From Triangularia verruculosa (taxonomy: Eukaryota > Ascomycota > Sordariomycetes > Sordariales > Podosporaceae): 64,000 bases of DNA. The stretch's first letter is position 1, and each line of letters starts with the position of its first letter. Below, one piece after another: positions 21,872 through 32,120 of this stretch. The stretch is from NCBI GenBank assembly GCA_033296885.1, contig MU863966.1, positions 86,894 to 150,893 on the forward strand, in the 5' to 3' direction. A program made the translations under genes and the position numbers. The notes under the pieces were generated by a model. That model worked only from the letters and a program-made list of their open reading frames with translations, made no database searches and was not told where the DNA came from.

Positions 21872-24800
21872 TTCAGGGGTGAGGTAGGGAAGCAAATTCA
21901 ACATGACCGCGAAGAGACGGTTCTTCCTATGTATATAAAGTGTACTTTGGTTTGGGTTCAACAAGGGCCATAAAAAAGGGAGGCGGTTTGATTTCCATGG
22001 GTTTCCAAAATGGATAGAGACTGGGCAGACTAGGTGCTTACTTGAGGACAAGAGCTGGTGGGTTGGGGATATCCTCTGGCAAAGGGCAACTGGGCCAACT
22101 TCAATCAAAAAGTCGATACTTTGAACCCTCTAAAGTCACAACCAACTAAGCATCTTGAAATTTCCCCGGCACCTGATGCATTATGTGGTACTTAGGTATT
22201 GCTATGTCTTCGACCCTCTCATGTGTTCATCGCACCGCGAATTGCGTCATAAATTCAAAGGCTCGCTAGGGTAGACGGAGAAGCTCTTCGCAAGAAGAGT
22301 CAAATGGGACATTTGAAGTTCTGTTCGTGCTTTAACATCTGGTTGTGTACGATATTAGCCTAGGTAGACGGGTCGAGTCTCTCGCATGGAGTGACTGAAG
22401 AGCGCGTCCATGTGCACGTAGAAGAAAAGGTGCTGGAAGTATGTACAAGCCCTGAAAAGTACCTTACCTAGGTAGGTAGCCAATACTCTGAAACGTCGCC
22501 AATATGTTTACAAGAAAGTTTTTAAGCTTTCTGCAAAAATTCAACAGGCTGTAGAAATCCTTAACAAATGTGAAAAGACAAGGAAATGTCGCTTTAGGTT
22601 CTAATTCGGTAACACTTCATGTCAAGTAGTATCCCCATGATCACCATGTCGTCCCTACGCTGACCGAAAAACAGCCACAACCCGAGGCCATGGCGTTTAT
22701 ATGATGTTGTACAACATGACTCACCCACCTATTTACTGTTGAACAGAGTGTAAGCTGATGGGACTCGGATACGGTGAACAACTTCCTATGGATCCAGGAT
22801 AGCTAACCAAGGTAGAATCCACGATTCATAGTTGAAATCAACCTATACCTAGTTCTTGAGAATGAATGTCCAAGACTTAAGGAGTGCAATATACCGTGTA
22901 ATATTGTCGCACTTGGTGTGAAGCCATCTCTAAAGTACCTACACGCCGAATCGCAACTCAAACTGCCGCCTCTTTTCACGCTAGAAAAGACTTGCTCGGA
23001 AGTCTCGGCCGGCAAGGCCTAATCTTCTCCCTTAATGAGCTGCTCCAATCCAAGACAAATACCATCAGAAGCCACACTACTGCCGACCGTCCCGGTAAAG
23101 CTTCCAATTGAAGAGCCAGCGAAAGACACTCCGGGCGGCTTCTTACTGCCGCGACCGCCACGAGAGCGCTTACCAGTACGGCCGAAGCGAGGAACTCGTA
23201 CCTCATTCGATTCAAGGAGGTTGACATCGTCCTGGAGAGGTAAATGTCTCATTTTTGAATCGGAGTCTCCCCTTGACCATTATTCTCAACCTCCTCTTGG
23301 TTTTCAGCGGACACTGTGGCTTATCATGAGTAAACTACCTCTTCTTGACCAGTAGCGGAAGCCTGCTCCTCGCCGCTGCCGCTAACATTATCAAAATGAG
23401 TGAAAGAACCGGAAAGCTGTAGACTTGCCAAAGGTCTTTCAAGGAGCCGGATTGTGTGATTGAATGCTTTCACTGGCGATTAAGATGAAGTCAACGAGAA
23501 TGATGGGTATACGGGTATCTTTATACACGCTTGGTACTGAAAAGCATACACATCGCCGAAAGTCCTGTGCCATGGTACCAAGGTTTGGTCATGACCACAG
23601 GTCGTGGATCCCTACCTCGACATCACAAAGGTTCAAATCGAGGCCAACAATCGGTACTGGGTGAAGCTATAGGCATGGCCTGTACTCTTCGGTGTATGAA
23701 TTTACCGATACAAAAGGCTTTATATCAGCGTGGCCTCAGAATAGAACCACCAAGCCTAACGACTGGGTTTATTGTACAGCAAATTGACAAGGCACGTTCT
23801 GGAGTCGCAGGGCCCTATTTCGCCAAAAATAGGCCAAGTTCTTTTCTTTGGAAGGTTCGTGATACCCATGGCGAGGATAATTATATCATCGCCCTGAGGC
23901 AAATCGCCGAAAATCCGTTGTTTGCCTATCTGGCTTGCATCTATCTCGGGGCTCGCCTCTTAGTCGCCCTCACTATAGAACTCCTGCTCCGAATCAATGA
24001 GTCTTATTCAAGTAACAGTATTCGCCCTCGAACAAGTTGCCAACGGAAGTCCCATCTCATGAACATAGCCGTGGCACACATGCCCAGTGAGTGTTAGGTT
24101 GTACGGGGCTTCATACTTAGTTCATATGACACCAGTGGAGTGACGCTGCTCATCGTGGTATAGATGTCTAAGGATATGATTTCGATCATTATCTATGGTT
24201 CACTGGTGCCGTTTGAAAACATGTTCCTACTAGTCCGACGGCCGGGAAGTTGAGGCAATGTCAATCCCAGTATTGACCACGACTTGTATTTCAGTAAACT
24301 TTAGTTGCAACAGTTCTTTGTGAAAGGTGACATGTGTAGGTACTTGGTACAAGCCCGCTCGATCAAGGCAGATAAAACCGAAACAATTTGTTTCAAGACG
24401 TGACTGCGAGATGTGTCGATGCTGATTTTCAACCCATGAATACCACTTCACCGTAAGGTGTAAAGTGGAAAACTGCCGGCCTTGGCCTGTACTAAGCCCA
24501 GGTGACCAAGACCACCACGTGCCCAACAACCTGCGCTGAACCCGAACTATGACCATGCCGTGACTAAACACTTCAAATATCAACTGGGTATTTTAAATCA
24601 AACCAGATACCCATGTTGTTGGATATTGGTGGCCGCAAGTTTGTCCTAGTGCTCTAGAGAGCCTGCGTGATGCTATGGCTACCAATGAGGGCAACATGCG
24701 ATCCAGGTATCAGCTTCAAGCCCTAGATAGATAACCAAAAGATTGCCCTAACTTCACACAAGCCTTCTAAGAATTTGGTTGCCCATGCTGCCACACCACT

Positions 24801-25960
24801 GCGTCACTTGAGGTGCCGAGATCCCTAGATAGTTAGTACTGGTGGAAGTTGTGGTGGAATCAGGATTGGACTCCTGGTAAAGGCTGCACAACACTGTCAT
24901 CGACTGTTGAAGGGCAGATCGAAAGAAACTCCAGAAGTGACTGATGGGATATCAGTTCATCTTCTAGCTTCGATTTGGTGGTTGGGAGTCGGGGATGAGG
25001 ATGATGCACCGCCGGCCGACCGGCTTGACACATCGATGCAGTCGGGCATGACTGAAATCTCGGGATTGTTCTTGTTGTTGCATTTCTTGGGCGCCCGACC
25101 CCTCTTATTGTCTGCAATCAGTTTCCAAATCACCGGGAAGCTCTGAGCTGTCACCTGTAAAGACCACTGGACCAAGAAGCCTCGACATTGAGCTGTCAAT
25201 GCCGCAGTTCCCCCGCACAAAGAATAGCCGTCCGGAGCCAATCAACAGGCGGTCAATTGCCAGGCTTGCTGTGGACAACTGACTGCCTGCCCCGCGATTC
25301 TTGCACTCGGCATTGGCAGCCATTCCATTGGCCCCCCGGTCCCGGGAATGGCCGAGAAGAGCTAAGCGGAACAAACGCCAAGAGACACGAGCAAAGGGCA
25401 GCCCTGCCACAGCCCACCATCTTTTGGGCGTCGACTCGACGTCAGGACGACATCCCGCACACGGAAACAAGCGGCTGCAATTTCATACATCTTGTACCAC
25501 CACCCACAACTTCGCTTCTCCGACTTTCGAATTTCTCGCGCAGGAACGTCACAACTCATTCGTCGCCTCACTGCTGTTCTTGGTCCAGTCACGGCTCGAC
25601 TTGCCCACACGCATCTCCGTACCGACTCGGCCGAGCACCCACTGGCCATCTCCACGAGTCAAGCATTCGAGACCAGCCGTTGATAGGAGCGACTTCACCG
25701 CTCAACGGGGCGGACATCGAAAGGCGCGAGTTTAAATTCGACCGAGCGCGAGTCCAAGTGACAAGGAGAAAGACAACGCCCTCATCTCGACCGCACATTG
25801 CGGAATAACATACCAGAAAGAAAGATTGCGACCACAGGCGAGCGACAAAAGACTATCTTATCATCGCTTCAGCAACACCAAACGAAGCTTCAGAATTGCG
25901 ATCAAGCAACTGTCAGGGGCCTTTCAACCCCTTCCTATCACCTCTTAGCGAGCGGTCATC
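21872..25960. other. 4-kb region without a convincing gene
   Basis: Open frames are short on both strands and base composition is near even. TAGGTA/TACCTA motifs occur at about 22190, 22360 and 22461-22480. A coding-like patch on the minus strand lies at 23019-23480 (separate entry). The last 450 bp (about 25500-25960) is C/A/G-rich and probably the leader and promoter of the gene at 25961. The rest may be degraded old sequence. Confidence 0.5.
23019..23252 (-). CDS. Small protein or last exon of an unrecognised gene
   Basis: An ATG-initiated frame of 77 residues with a polar, protein-like sequence: an acidic start, then EVRVPRFGRTGKRSRGGRG (basic, glycine-rich), then a Ser/Gly run and GLEQLIKGED before the stop. 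Upstream on the same strand, 23480-23340, a second open patch reads as TIRLLERPLASLQLSGSF and an acidic GSGEEQASATGQEE. These could be exons of one gene, but I could not find a splice pattern that keeps frame. It may be a real small gene, a 3' exon, or a decayed pseudogene. I do not recognise the family. Confidence 0.25.
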   Translation of the reverse strand: MRHLPLQDDVNLLESNEVRVPRFGRTGKRSRGGRGSKKPPGVSFAGSSIGSFTGTVGSSVASDGICLGLEQLIKGED

Positions 25961-26431
25961 ATGTCCTCCCAGCGCCCCTTCTTCCTGTCGACCTTCTTCG
26001 CCGCGTTTCGTCAACAACCACCGTCGGCCATATCGACGCAACAACCAAATAAGCACACAACTCAGGCTTCATCGGGAGTAGGATCGTCGTCTGCCTCTAC
26101 CCCACGATCGATATCTGCCTCTGCCACGGCTGCTCAGTCGCAAGCTGCTTCGCCCTCGACATCAACATCCGCCTCGCGAACAGGGGTTATTGGGCAACTA
26201 CCACTACACTCTCCACGACATCATCATACCGCAGGGATACCCATTCCACATTCGGGAGGCAGAAGGCGAGGGAGTGACAGCAGTAGTGAAGGCTTTCGAG
26301 ATGCGCTAGGAACAGAGAAGCTGTACATTGGCGGACGAACTGCCACAGGGGAAGAACGGTTCTTCAAACTGGGAGTTGTAAGGCGGGTCAGGAGTGGTGA
26401 CAGGCTATCCCTGGATCGACTCAGTCTGTGA
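25961..26431 (+). CDS. Small Ser/Thr-rich protein of unknown function
   Basis: A single exon of 156 residues starting at the first ATG in frame. Residues 1-100 are low-complexity (S, T, A, Q, P and H). The C-terminal 45 residues look structured or motif-like: LGTEKLYIGGRTATGEERFFKL in pieces, then VVRRVRSGDRLSLDRLSL at the end. I believe the GGRTATGEE...RVRSGDRLSLDRLSL pattern recurs in uncharacterised filamentous-ascomycete proteins, but that is from memory and unverified. The basic RVRSxDRxSLDRxS motif would be a good kinase target. No signal peptide or membrane span is seen. The leader is long and carries several small upstream frames. Confidence 0.6.
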   Translation: MSSQRPFFLSTFFAAFRQQPPSAISTQQPNKHTTQASSGVGSSSASTPRSISASATAAQSQAASPSTSTSASRTGVIGQLPLHSPRHHHTAGIPIPHSGGRRRGSDSSSEGFRDALGTEKLYIGGRTATGEERFFKLGVVRRVRSGDRLSLDRLSL

Positions 26432-26957
26432 TATCTTTGAGCAGACAGTATGACATGAACCAGATCATGGCGTTTTGAATTACCGGACTTTTCCTTCCTT
26501 GGATTAACATGGCGTTTTATTGGATGATTGGGCAACGGGCAAACATTTATGGATAGGACGGAAGTCATGGAACTTACATCTATACATAGCTACACTAAAA
26601 ACAAGCAACAGGACTGGGTGGAACAACTGCCTCAGGTACAGGAGGCCAAAAAGGACAAACTACAGTTGGTGTAGCATAGGGAACATTGTGAGGCCGAGGC
26701 CCACATCATGGGACAAACAGATAGATGTCTGTATATGGGCATTAAGCAAGTCTTGCAAGTGACAGAAGCACGAATAAACAAACTTTGTTCTGTTCTTCAC
26801 ATTCTGCCTTCCTACATGGTCGGGCGCTGATTGTAAGCATCACATGTTGATAAACATTGAATTAAACTCTTTGGCAATTAACTGGCTTGCCTATAGGTGC
26901 CACCCGCACCGCTCTGTAATTTTACAACCACGAAACGCCATCTCTTTCTATTCCTAC
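26432..26957. other. Intergenic between convergent genes
   Basis: These are the 3' ends of the small plus-strand gene and of ALG10 on the minus strand. No gene seen. Confidence 0.6.
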
Positions 26958-29049
26958 CTACCACATAAACCTCTGCAACCTCCCGCCATCCAGCACATTG
27001 CCCTCGTTGTCCTTCCAGATGTAGGGCCTGAACAGAAATAGGTACATGGTCACGGCATTGATGGCGACGAACCAGATGGTCTCGAGCACGAGCCGAAGGT
27101 CGATCTTCCTGCCGAGGCCTGCAGAAGAAAAAGACCAGGAGGGGACCAATAATCGGTAAAAAACCCAGGGAAGGATGAAATACCGGGGTTCCACCAGCGG
27201 CGCGGTGATGAGGGAGAGGGCAGTCGTCAAGAGCCAGAGGATGGCTGTGGATGTGTCGGGGGCGGTGTCGGAAACAGAGGATGGGGAGTCAAGAAGTGTG
27301 AATGCAGTGTCGTCGTCTGCGGTAGCAGCAGGTGTATTTTGCTGGATGTGAGCGGTTCGCAGTCTCGCTTTTGGCGTTTCTGACGACAGTTGGGCGGTGG
27401 AAGCAGAGCCGGAAAGACTGCCCCATACCAGCCACCTCGCCAGCGTATATGGTCCGACCAGCAAGAGTCTAATGACGGGGGACCGGAGTATGGTGTACCG
27501 GAAGACGTAGAACATGTAATGTCTGTTGTCGGCGAGGGTGAAAGGGTGGATGATGGTGTTGTATTTGACAACTGCCGCCGACAGGAGAGTGGTGAGCAGC
27601 GCCCAGGGGACGGTGAACAGAGCGTTGGGGCCGAGGACTAGAGAGTGAATCGTGCGGAGAGGATGAGTGATAAATCCAAGGATAGAAGGCAGAAAAAGGG
27701 GAAGAGAGAAGAAGGCGAAGAAGGGCCAGAGGTAGAGCATCTGGGCAAGGTGGATGGTTGCAATGTGGTTGGATTTGTCTCCTGGGCGGTGTTAACAGCT
27801 GCGCAGATGTGAGTGTCGAAAAGATACATACCAAGTACGACACCTCCATTCCAGGCCACGAAGCCAAGGAAGAGACCAAGGATGGTGATATGAGGCCATA
27901 TTTGGCGTATGACTTTGGCTGGGTTGCAGAGAGCAGTCACCGCGATGGTAAGTAGACAGAAGAGCCAATCTGAGGTGTGTTGGTCAGCCAAAGATAACAG
28001 TCATGGAGTTTATAAACTTACCATCAGGCCCGGACTTGCTTAGGGGCGGGTCATGGAGAGTGGTGAGAAACTCTTGAGCGGCCGGCTTGACAGACCGTAG
28101 AACATGAACAGCCTCCAAACCGCCGATGTAGACAACAACCCAGAAGACATTGGTTTGGCGCATGAAGAGCGCAGCCACCCCCAGAAGAATCGTCCAAACA
28201 TCACTCAGAAGGCCTGGCCGCTTTGATCCAACACGTTGAAGGTGATGGCGATACGAAAGAAGCACCACCAAGGTTGACAGCGGATCAGTGTAGTACAAAC
28301 CCGAAAAGAAGAAAACGACCGGCATCAACGCGGTGTTGATAGCGACATGAAACGAGTACAATGATAGACCCGGCGAAGCAATCTTGCCGAGCCGTTCTGT
28401 CTGTCTCGTTTCGATCAGCTTGCGACATTGAGCTGCGGTAACGACAATTGCTAGAACCACCGAAAAGTTGTGGAGGCGCAGATTCGAGGCTTCACATGTG
28501 AGCCCGGAGATCTTGTTGTAAAGCACAGAGACAAGGTAGCTAATGGTAACGCATGGAGTTAGAAGCCAGAGACAGAAAGCCAGGGCCAACGGGTAGAATC
28601 TCACAGGCCGGGAGGAGTGGTGATTTTGTCATCCCACTGTCGGTATTTCCCCTCGCAGTAAGTCTGTGCTTGAGGGATATGGAAGAACTCATCCTGTAGT
28701 AAGTTAGTAACTTTACTTGGAAAAAGGGAATATAGATCCGACTTGCAAGATATGGTTCAGGGACATAGCGATTGACTAGAAGTGGCCAAGCTCCGCCCAC
28801 CACATTGAGTAGAAATAGGAAAACAGTGATGAGAGAATATGTGATCCATGGCGATTTTCTCCTTTTCGACGGTGATGTTGAAGTGCTTATTGGTGAGTAG
28901 ATAAGCCATGCCAGAAAAGTCGATGTGATGAGGACTGTCATGAGTTGTCCAACGCGTAGGCTCTGGACCCAGATTTCGAATGCATCTTTCACATCTCTCC
29001 GCGCATAGAATATGAATGCATTGATAGTATCCTGGAGCGAGCCGACCAT
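26958..29049 (-). CDS. ALG10: Dolichyl-P-Glc alpha-1,2-glucosyltransferase (ER)
   Basis: Five exons: 29049-28747, 28693-28605, 28539-28022, 27969-27832 and 27781-26958, about 623 residues. The first intron starts with GCAAGT rather than GT, a GC-AG intron; using it restores the family hallmark RYVPEPYL then DEFFHIPQAQTYC, followed by WDDKITTPPGLYL after the next junction. These motifs identify Die2/ALG10, a polytopic ER enzyme that adds the third, terminal alpha-1,2 glucose to the lipid-linked oligosaccharide Glc2Man9GlcNAc2, the signal read by oligosaccharyltransferase. At least ten hydrophobic spans are visible and the C-terminus keeps FILPWVFYRLLVPSW. The protein is longer than yeast Alg10 (525) because of an N-terminal extension and an insert near residue 500 rich in Thr/Ser/Asp. 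The start at 29049 is the first ATG in frame. Confidence 0.9.
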
Positions 29050-29409
29050 GACTTGATGAAATATCACTTTCTCCGAGTTTGTTGAGATACCATGGAGGTC
29101 TCAAGAAATTAAAAGCATCTCTTCTGGCCATCTTACAACTGTCCCCATGGCCCACAGGGCCCGTGCACAGAAGGTCGAATGTGAGATGAGCCCAACAGAC
29201 TTGGCTTACAACAGAGGGTAAGGTCCGTGATTTCTCATGGCAAGATCATTTCAACATGGGGATTTTTGATGTATGGTGTCTATAGAGTGCTTTTTCTTTT
29301 TTCTTTCTACAAGCGTCCAAAACAAGGAGGCGGCGTCAAAACGCCCACCAAACCCGCTACCCCCAGCGCCAAAATCACATCCCGTCATACAATCCCAGAG
29401 AGTATTGAT
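29050..29409. other. Intergenic between two minus-strand genes
   Basis: This holds the QCR10 3' end and the ALG10 promoter. No additional coding patch seen. Confidence 0.6.
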
Positions 29410-30183
29410 TTAGAACGGCTACGAACGTTAGAATCACGAAGAACCTCTAGAGAATCAGATAACTCACGTTGTCAGCGGGGTGAACCTTCTTGTCGAAGAA
29501 GTTTTGGAGCGATGGGCCGACGACAGGGATGTTCTGAGCCGATTAGTAGACGTTTTCAAATCTGAAAGGAGAAGATATCCGTACGCCGAGAACATCATTG
29601 TAGACCCTGGGAATACCGGAGGTCAGGAAGATGACACCAAAAAGGGCGACACCGCCGTAAAAGCCAGCCTTGACACCACTGTGAGGAGTTAGCACCGTTC
29701 TGCAAGGCATAACAACATCCTCAAACTGCAGACAAAGCCGCTTCTTCAATCGCCTTCAAACCCAGCTACAGCCATGCTGCGGTAACCCACCCAGAGATAG
29801 ATGTCAACTTACAAGTTGGTCACAGTCCTGGCAGTGATGTTGCCAACATGGGCTTGGTATTGGTACCTGGGAGTATCGAGTCAGCGGCCGGCCCGACGCA
29901 GATTCCTCTTCGCTTCGTCGGCGCGACTGATCAAGGGCGATCTCTACTTCGATCGTTGGGGTCCTCGGAACGTCGTAAAGAGAGATTGGATATCGGTCGG
30001 GGCTTACCTAGGGCCATAGGGGCTCTTGTACTCGGGGTAGGCCGCACGGCGAACAGGAGTCTTGAACATGACGTCGTTAGTAAAGATGCTGTGGAAATTT
30101 GGAGCCTGCAGAAAAGTCCTGCTGCAGCCTGAAGATACAAAGAGTGACAGGACTGTCGGTCAAGCACTTACGGGGAAGGGCAT
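29410..30183 (-). CDS. QCR10: Cytochrome bc1 complex subunit 10
   Basis: Six small exons: 30183-30172 (12 nt), 30105-30008, 29866-29813, 29678-29585, 29533-29468 and 29418-29410 (9 nt including the stop), about 110 residues; every junction has GT-AG and the frame closes. The C-terminal half aligns by eye with yeast Qcr10: a single membrane helix (AGFYGGVALFGVIFLTSGIP), then VYNDVLGNIPVVGPSL, and the ending HPADNPF, against yeast [20 protein letters not shown]. The N-terminus MPFPAPNFHSIF plus a basic, Tyr-rich stretch faces the matrix side. QCR10 is a small accessory subunit of respiratory complex III that sits beside the Rieske protein. It is transcribed divergently from MED4 over a 414-bp gap. 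Confidence 0.85.
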
Positions 30184-30597
30184 CTTGAATAACGCAGCAA
30201 AAAAAGAGCGAGTTGGTGCTTCAATGGGTGGCTGTTGAAACCAAGATCGAATCGGCTGTTGGATTTATTTGGTGGTGCTGCGCGAGATTCTTTGCCGGAG
30301 AGAGCCGGGACTGCTTGGTGGCCTGAGGCAGAAACTGCATCCCGCAGGCCAAGCTTTTACTCCGTACGTGCGGGTACCTGTCCCCTGAAGATCCCCACTA
30401 TCAGCCGCTGTGACACAACCCACCAAGCTCCAGCGCAACGGTCGAGTGTCAAGTGAATTCAGCAGTGACATCTGTAACCCAAAATAAATCATCGGAGCGA
30501 GCTCTTTCTTTTCAGCTACCTCTCAACACCCCGACTTCGACGCCAGGATCTTGAACAACACCTTCCTTCGTCAAGATTTTCCACTCTCGATATTACA
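30184..30597. other. Bidirectional promoter QCR10/MED4
   Basis: 414 bp between two divergent start codons. It must contain both promoters. No clear TATA element is seen and no other gene. Confidence 0.6.
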
Positions 30598-31605
30598 ATG
30601 GACAAAAAACTCGACGCCTCCTTCGAGCGCGTCGAGAAAGCGCTCGCTGTGCTTATCGACTCGATGACCAAGTTCACGCCCTCTGAGAAGGCCGCTAATG
30701 ACGTCGTCAAGGCAGAGCGCGACCTTTTCCTCGGTCTGGAGGAGCTCGAGGTACACCAAAGAAACGTCGTCCGCATTAAGCAGTTGAAACAAGAGACCGA
30801 AGCCCTCGACGCCCAAACAAAACAGACAATCAGCGCCCTTTGGGAAATGCGCAAGGAGCTTGTCGCAGTCGCCCCGACCAAGTTCGCGCCGGCCAAGGAA
30901 GAGAAATACCCATTTACCACACAACAACTTCTCGAATATGCCCGGCGTATAAGTCGCAACACTCTCCCACCACCAGGCGTCACGAATGGTGTCGACCTGT
31001 CGACCGCCACCCCCACCACTCCCGATGACCAAGCCGGGGGAGGGCCGGATGCTAGCTTTGCGGCTTCAGTAGGCGGTGGCAGCGGACAGGGAACAGCAGC
31101 CTCTACGCCGGCGCCAGGAGTCCAGGACTCTTTCGTCTCGCAAGCTCCCTTCCAGTCCCAAACAGGCGCCACCGAGCTCCCTGTCCACCTGAAGCCAGCG
31201 GTTAATCCACTTGAGAACGCCCCGTTCTTCACCTTCCCGACCATCGATCGCATCCGAAGCGGCGCCCTGGCTCAATACCAGGATCTTGTCAACCGCGGCA
31301 TCGACCCCAAGAACTACGACCCAGAAGAGGAGGAGCGGCGGCTCAAGCAGGAGGAGCAGGACCGCAAGGACGCCGAAGAGCGCGCCAGACAGGAGAGGGA
31401 GGAGCAGGATCGCAGGATGCGCGAGGAGAGAGAACGCATGGCGAGGGAGCGAGAGTTGGCCAGACAGCAGCAGCAACAGGAAGGCGGGATGGATCGCAGA
31501 GGAAGTGTCTTGGCTCCAGGCCAAGGGGGAGGTCAGCCCAGCAGATCGGCACCTAAGCAGTTTACCTTTTTGGACGAGGATGATGATGACGAGGATGAGG
31601 ACTAG
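30598..31605 (+). CDS. MED4: Mediator subunit 4
   Basis: A single exon of 335 residues. The N-terminal 105 residues form a long predicted coiled coil (FERVEKALAVLIDSM ... LEELEVHQRNVVRIKQLKQE), followed by the family hallmark FTTQQLLEYARRISRNTLPPPG, which identifies MED4 of the Mediator middle module. A Gly/Thr/Pro-rich linker precedes the conserved FFTFPTIDRIRSGALAQYQDLV segment. The C-terminus is a very charged E/R/Q helix and ends in a run of Asp/Glu after FTFLDED. Mediator relays signals from DNA-bound activators to RNA polymerase II in the nucleus. The start is the first ATG and no intron is needed. Confidence 0.92.
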   Translation: MDKKLDASFERVEKALAVLIDSMTKFTPSEKAANDVVKAERDLFLGLEELEVHQRNVVRIKQLKQETEALDAQTKQTISALWEMRKELVAVAPTKFAPAKEEKYPFTTQQLLEYARRISRNTLPPPGVTNGVDLSTATPTTPDDQAGGGPDASFAASVGGGSGQGTAASTPAPGVQDSFVSQAPFQSQTGATELPVHLKPAVNPLENAPFFTFPTIDRIRSGALAQYQDLVNRGIDPKNYDPEEEERRLKQEEQDRKDAEERARQEREEQDRRMREERERMARERELARQQQQQEGGMDRRGSVLAPGQGGGQPSRSAPKQFTFLDEDDDDEDED

Positions 31606-32120
31606 AGGTCCGAGCCACATATTGTAGACTTACTCTTGCGACTTTTGGAATAGGTAACTGTACTTAATATAGGTACCCGGCGAGGTGAAGAGCGATAGTA
31701 TGAATACCAAGCTCTTGTGGCACACAGACGACAAAATGCTAGCCGGTACTTGATATGATGTGACGATACAAGAAAAAAAAAACCAAAAGAAAAACCACAC
31801 TTCATGAAACGGCGCCTTCGCCAACTCCTCATTTCACCCTACCCGCCGATAAAATACCTTAGGCTGAACCCCCGAAAAGCAATAGTAGTACAAGACAGAA
31901 TTAACTGGTAGGTAAAAATGATTGTCTTCTCTCTCCCTTCCTCCCTGTAATCCAAACCATTTTCCCACCTCTCCTGTTGCTTTTCTCTTTCCATGTGTCA
32001 CCAATACAAAAGTAAACAGTAATGCCACCGCTGACCCCCTTCGAACACCCCTTTCCCTCCCAATCCTTTATCCACCGCATGGCAGGTGTATGGCCTTTCA
32101 GGTTTGGGTATGGCCCCAGT
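31606..32120. other. Intergenic between convergent genes
   Basis: These are the 3' ends of MED4 (plus) and the EMP70-like gene (minus). A/T-rich patches and a TAGGTA motif lie at about 31670. No gene seen. Confidence 0.6.

Noticed and set aside
23531..24097. 188-residue plus-strand frame in the gene desert
   Set aside because: The translated sequence has no coherent domain and starts without an ATG context; the opposite strand looks more coding-like nearby.
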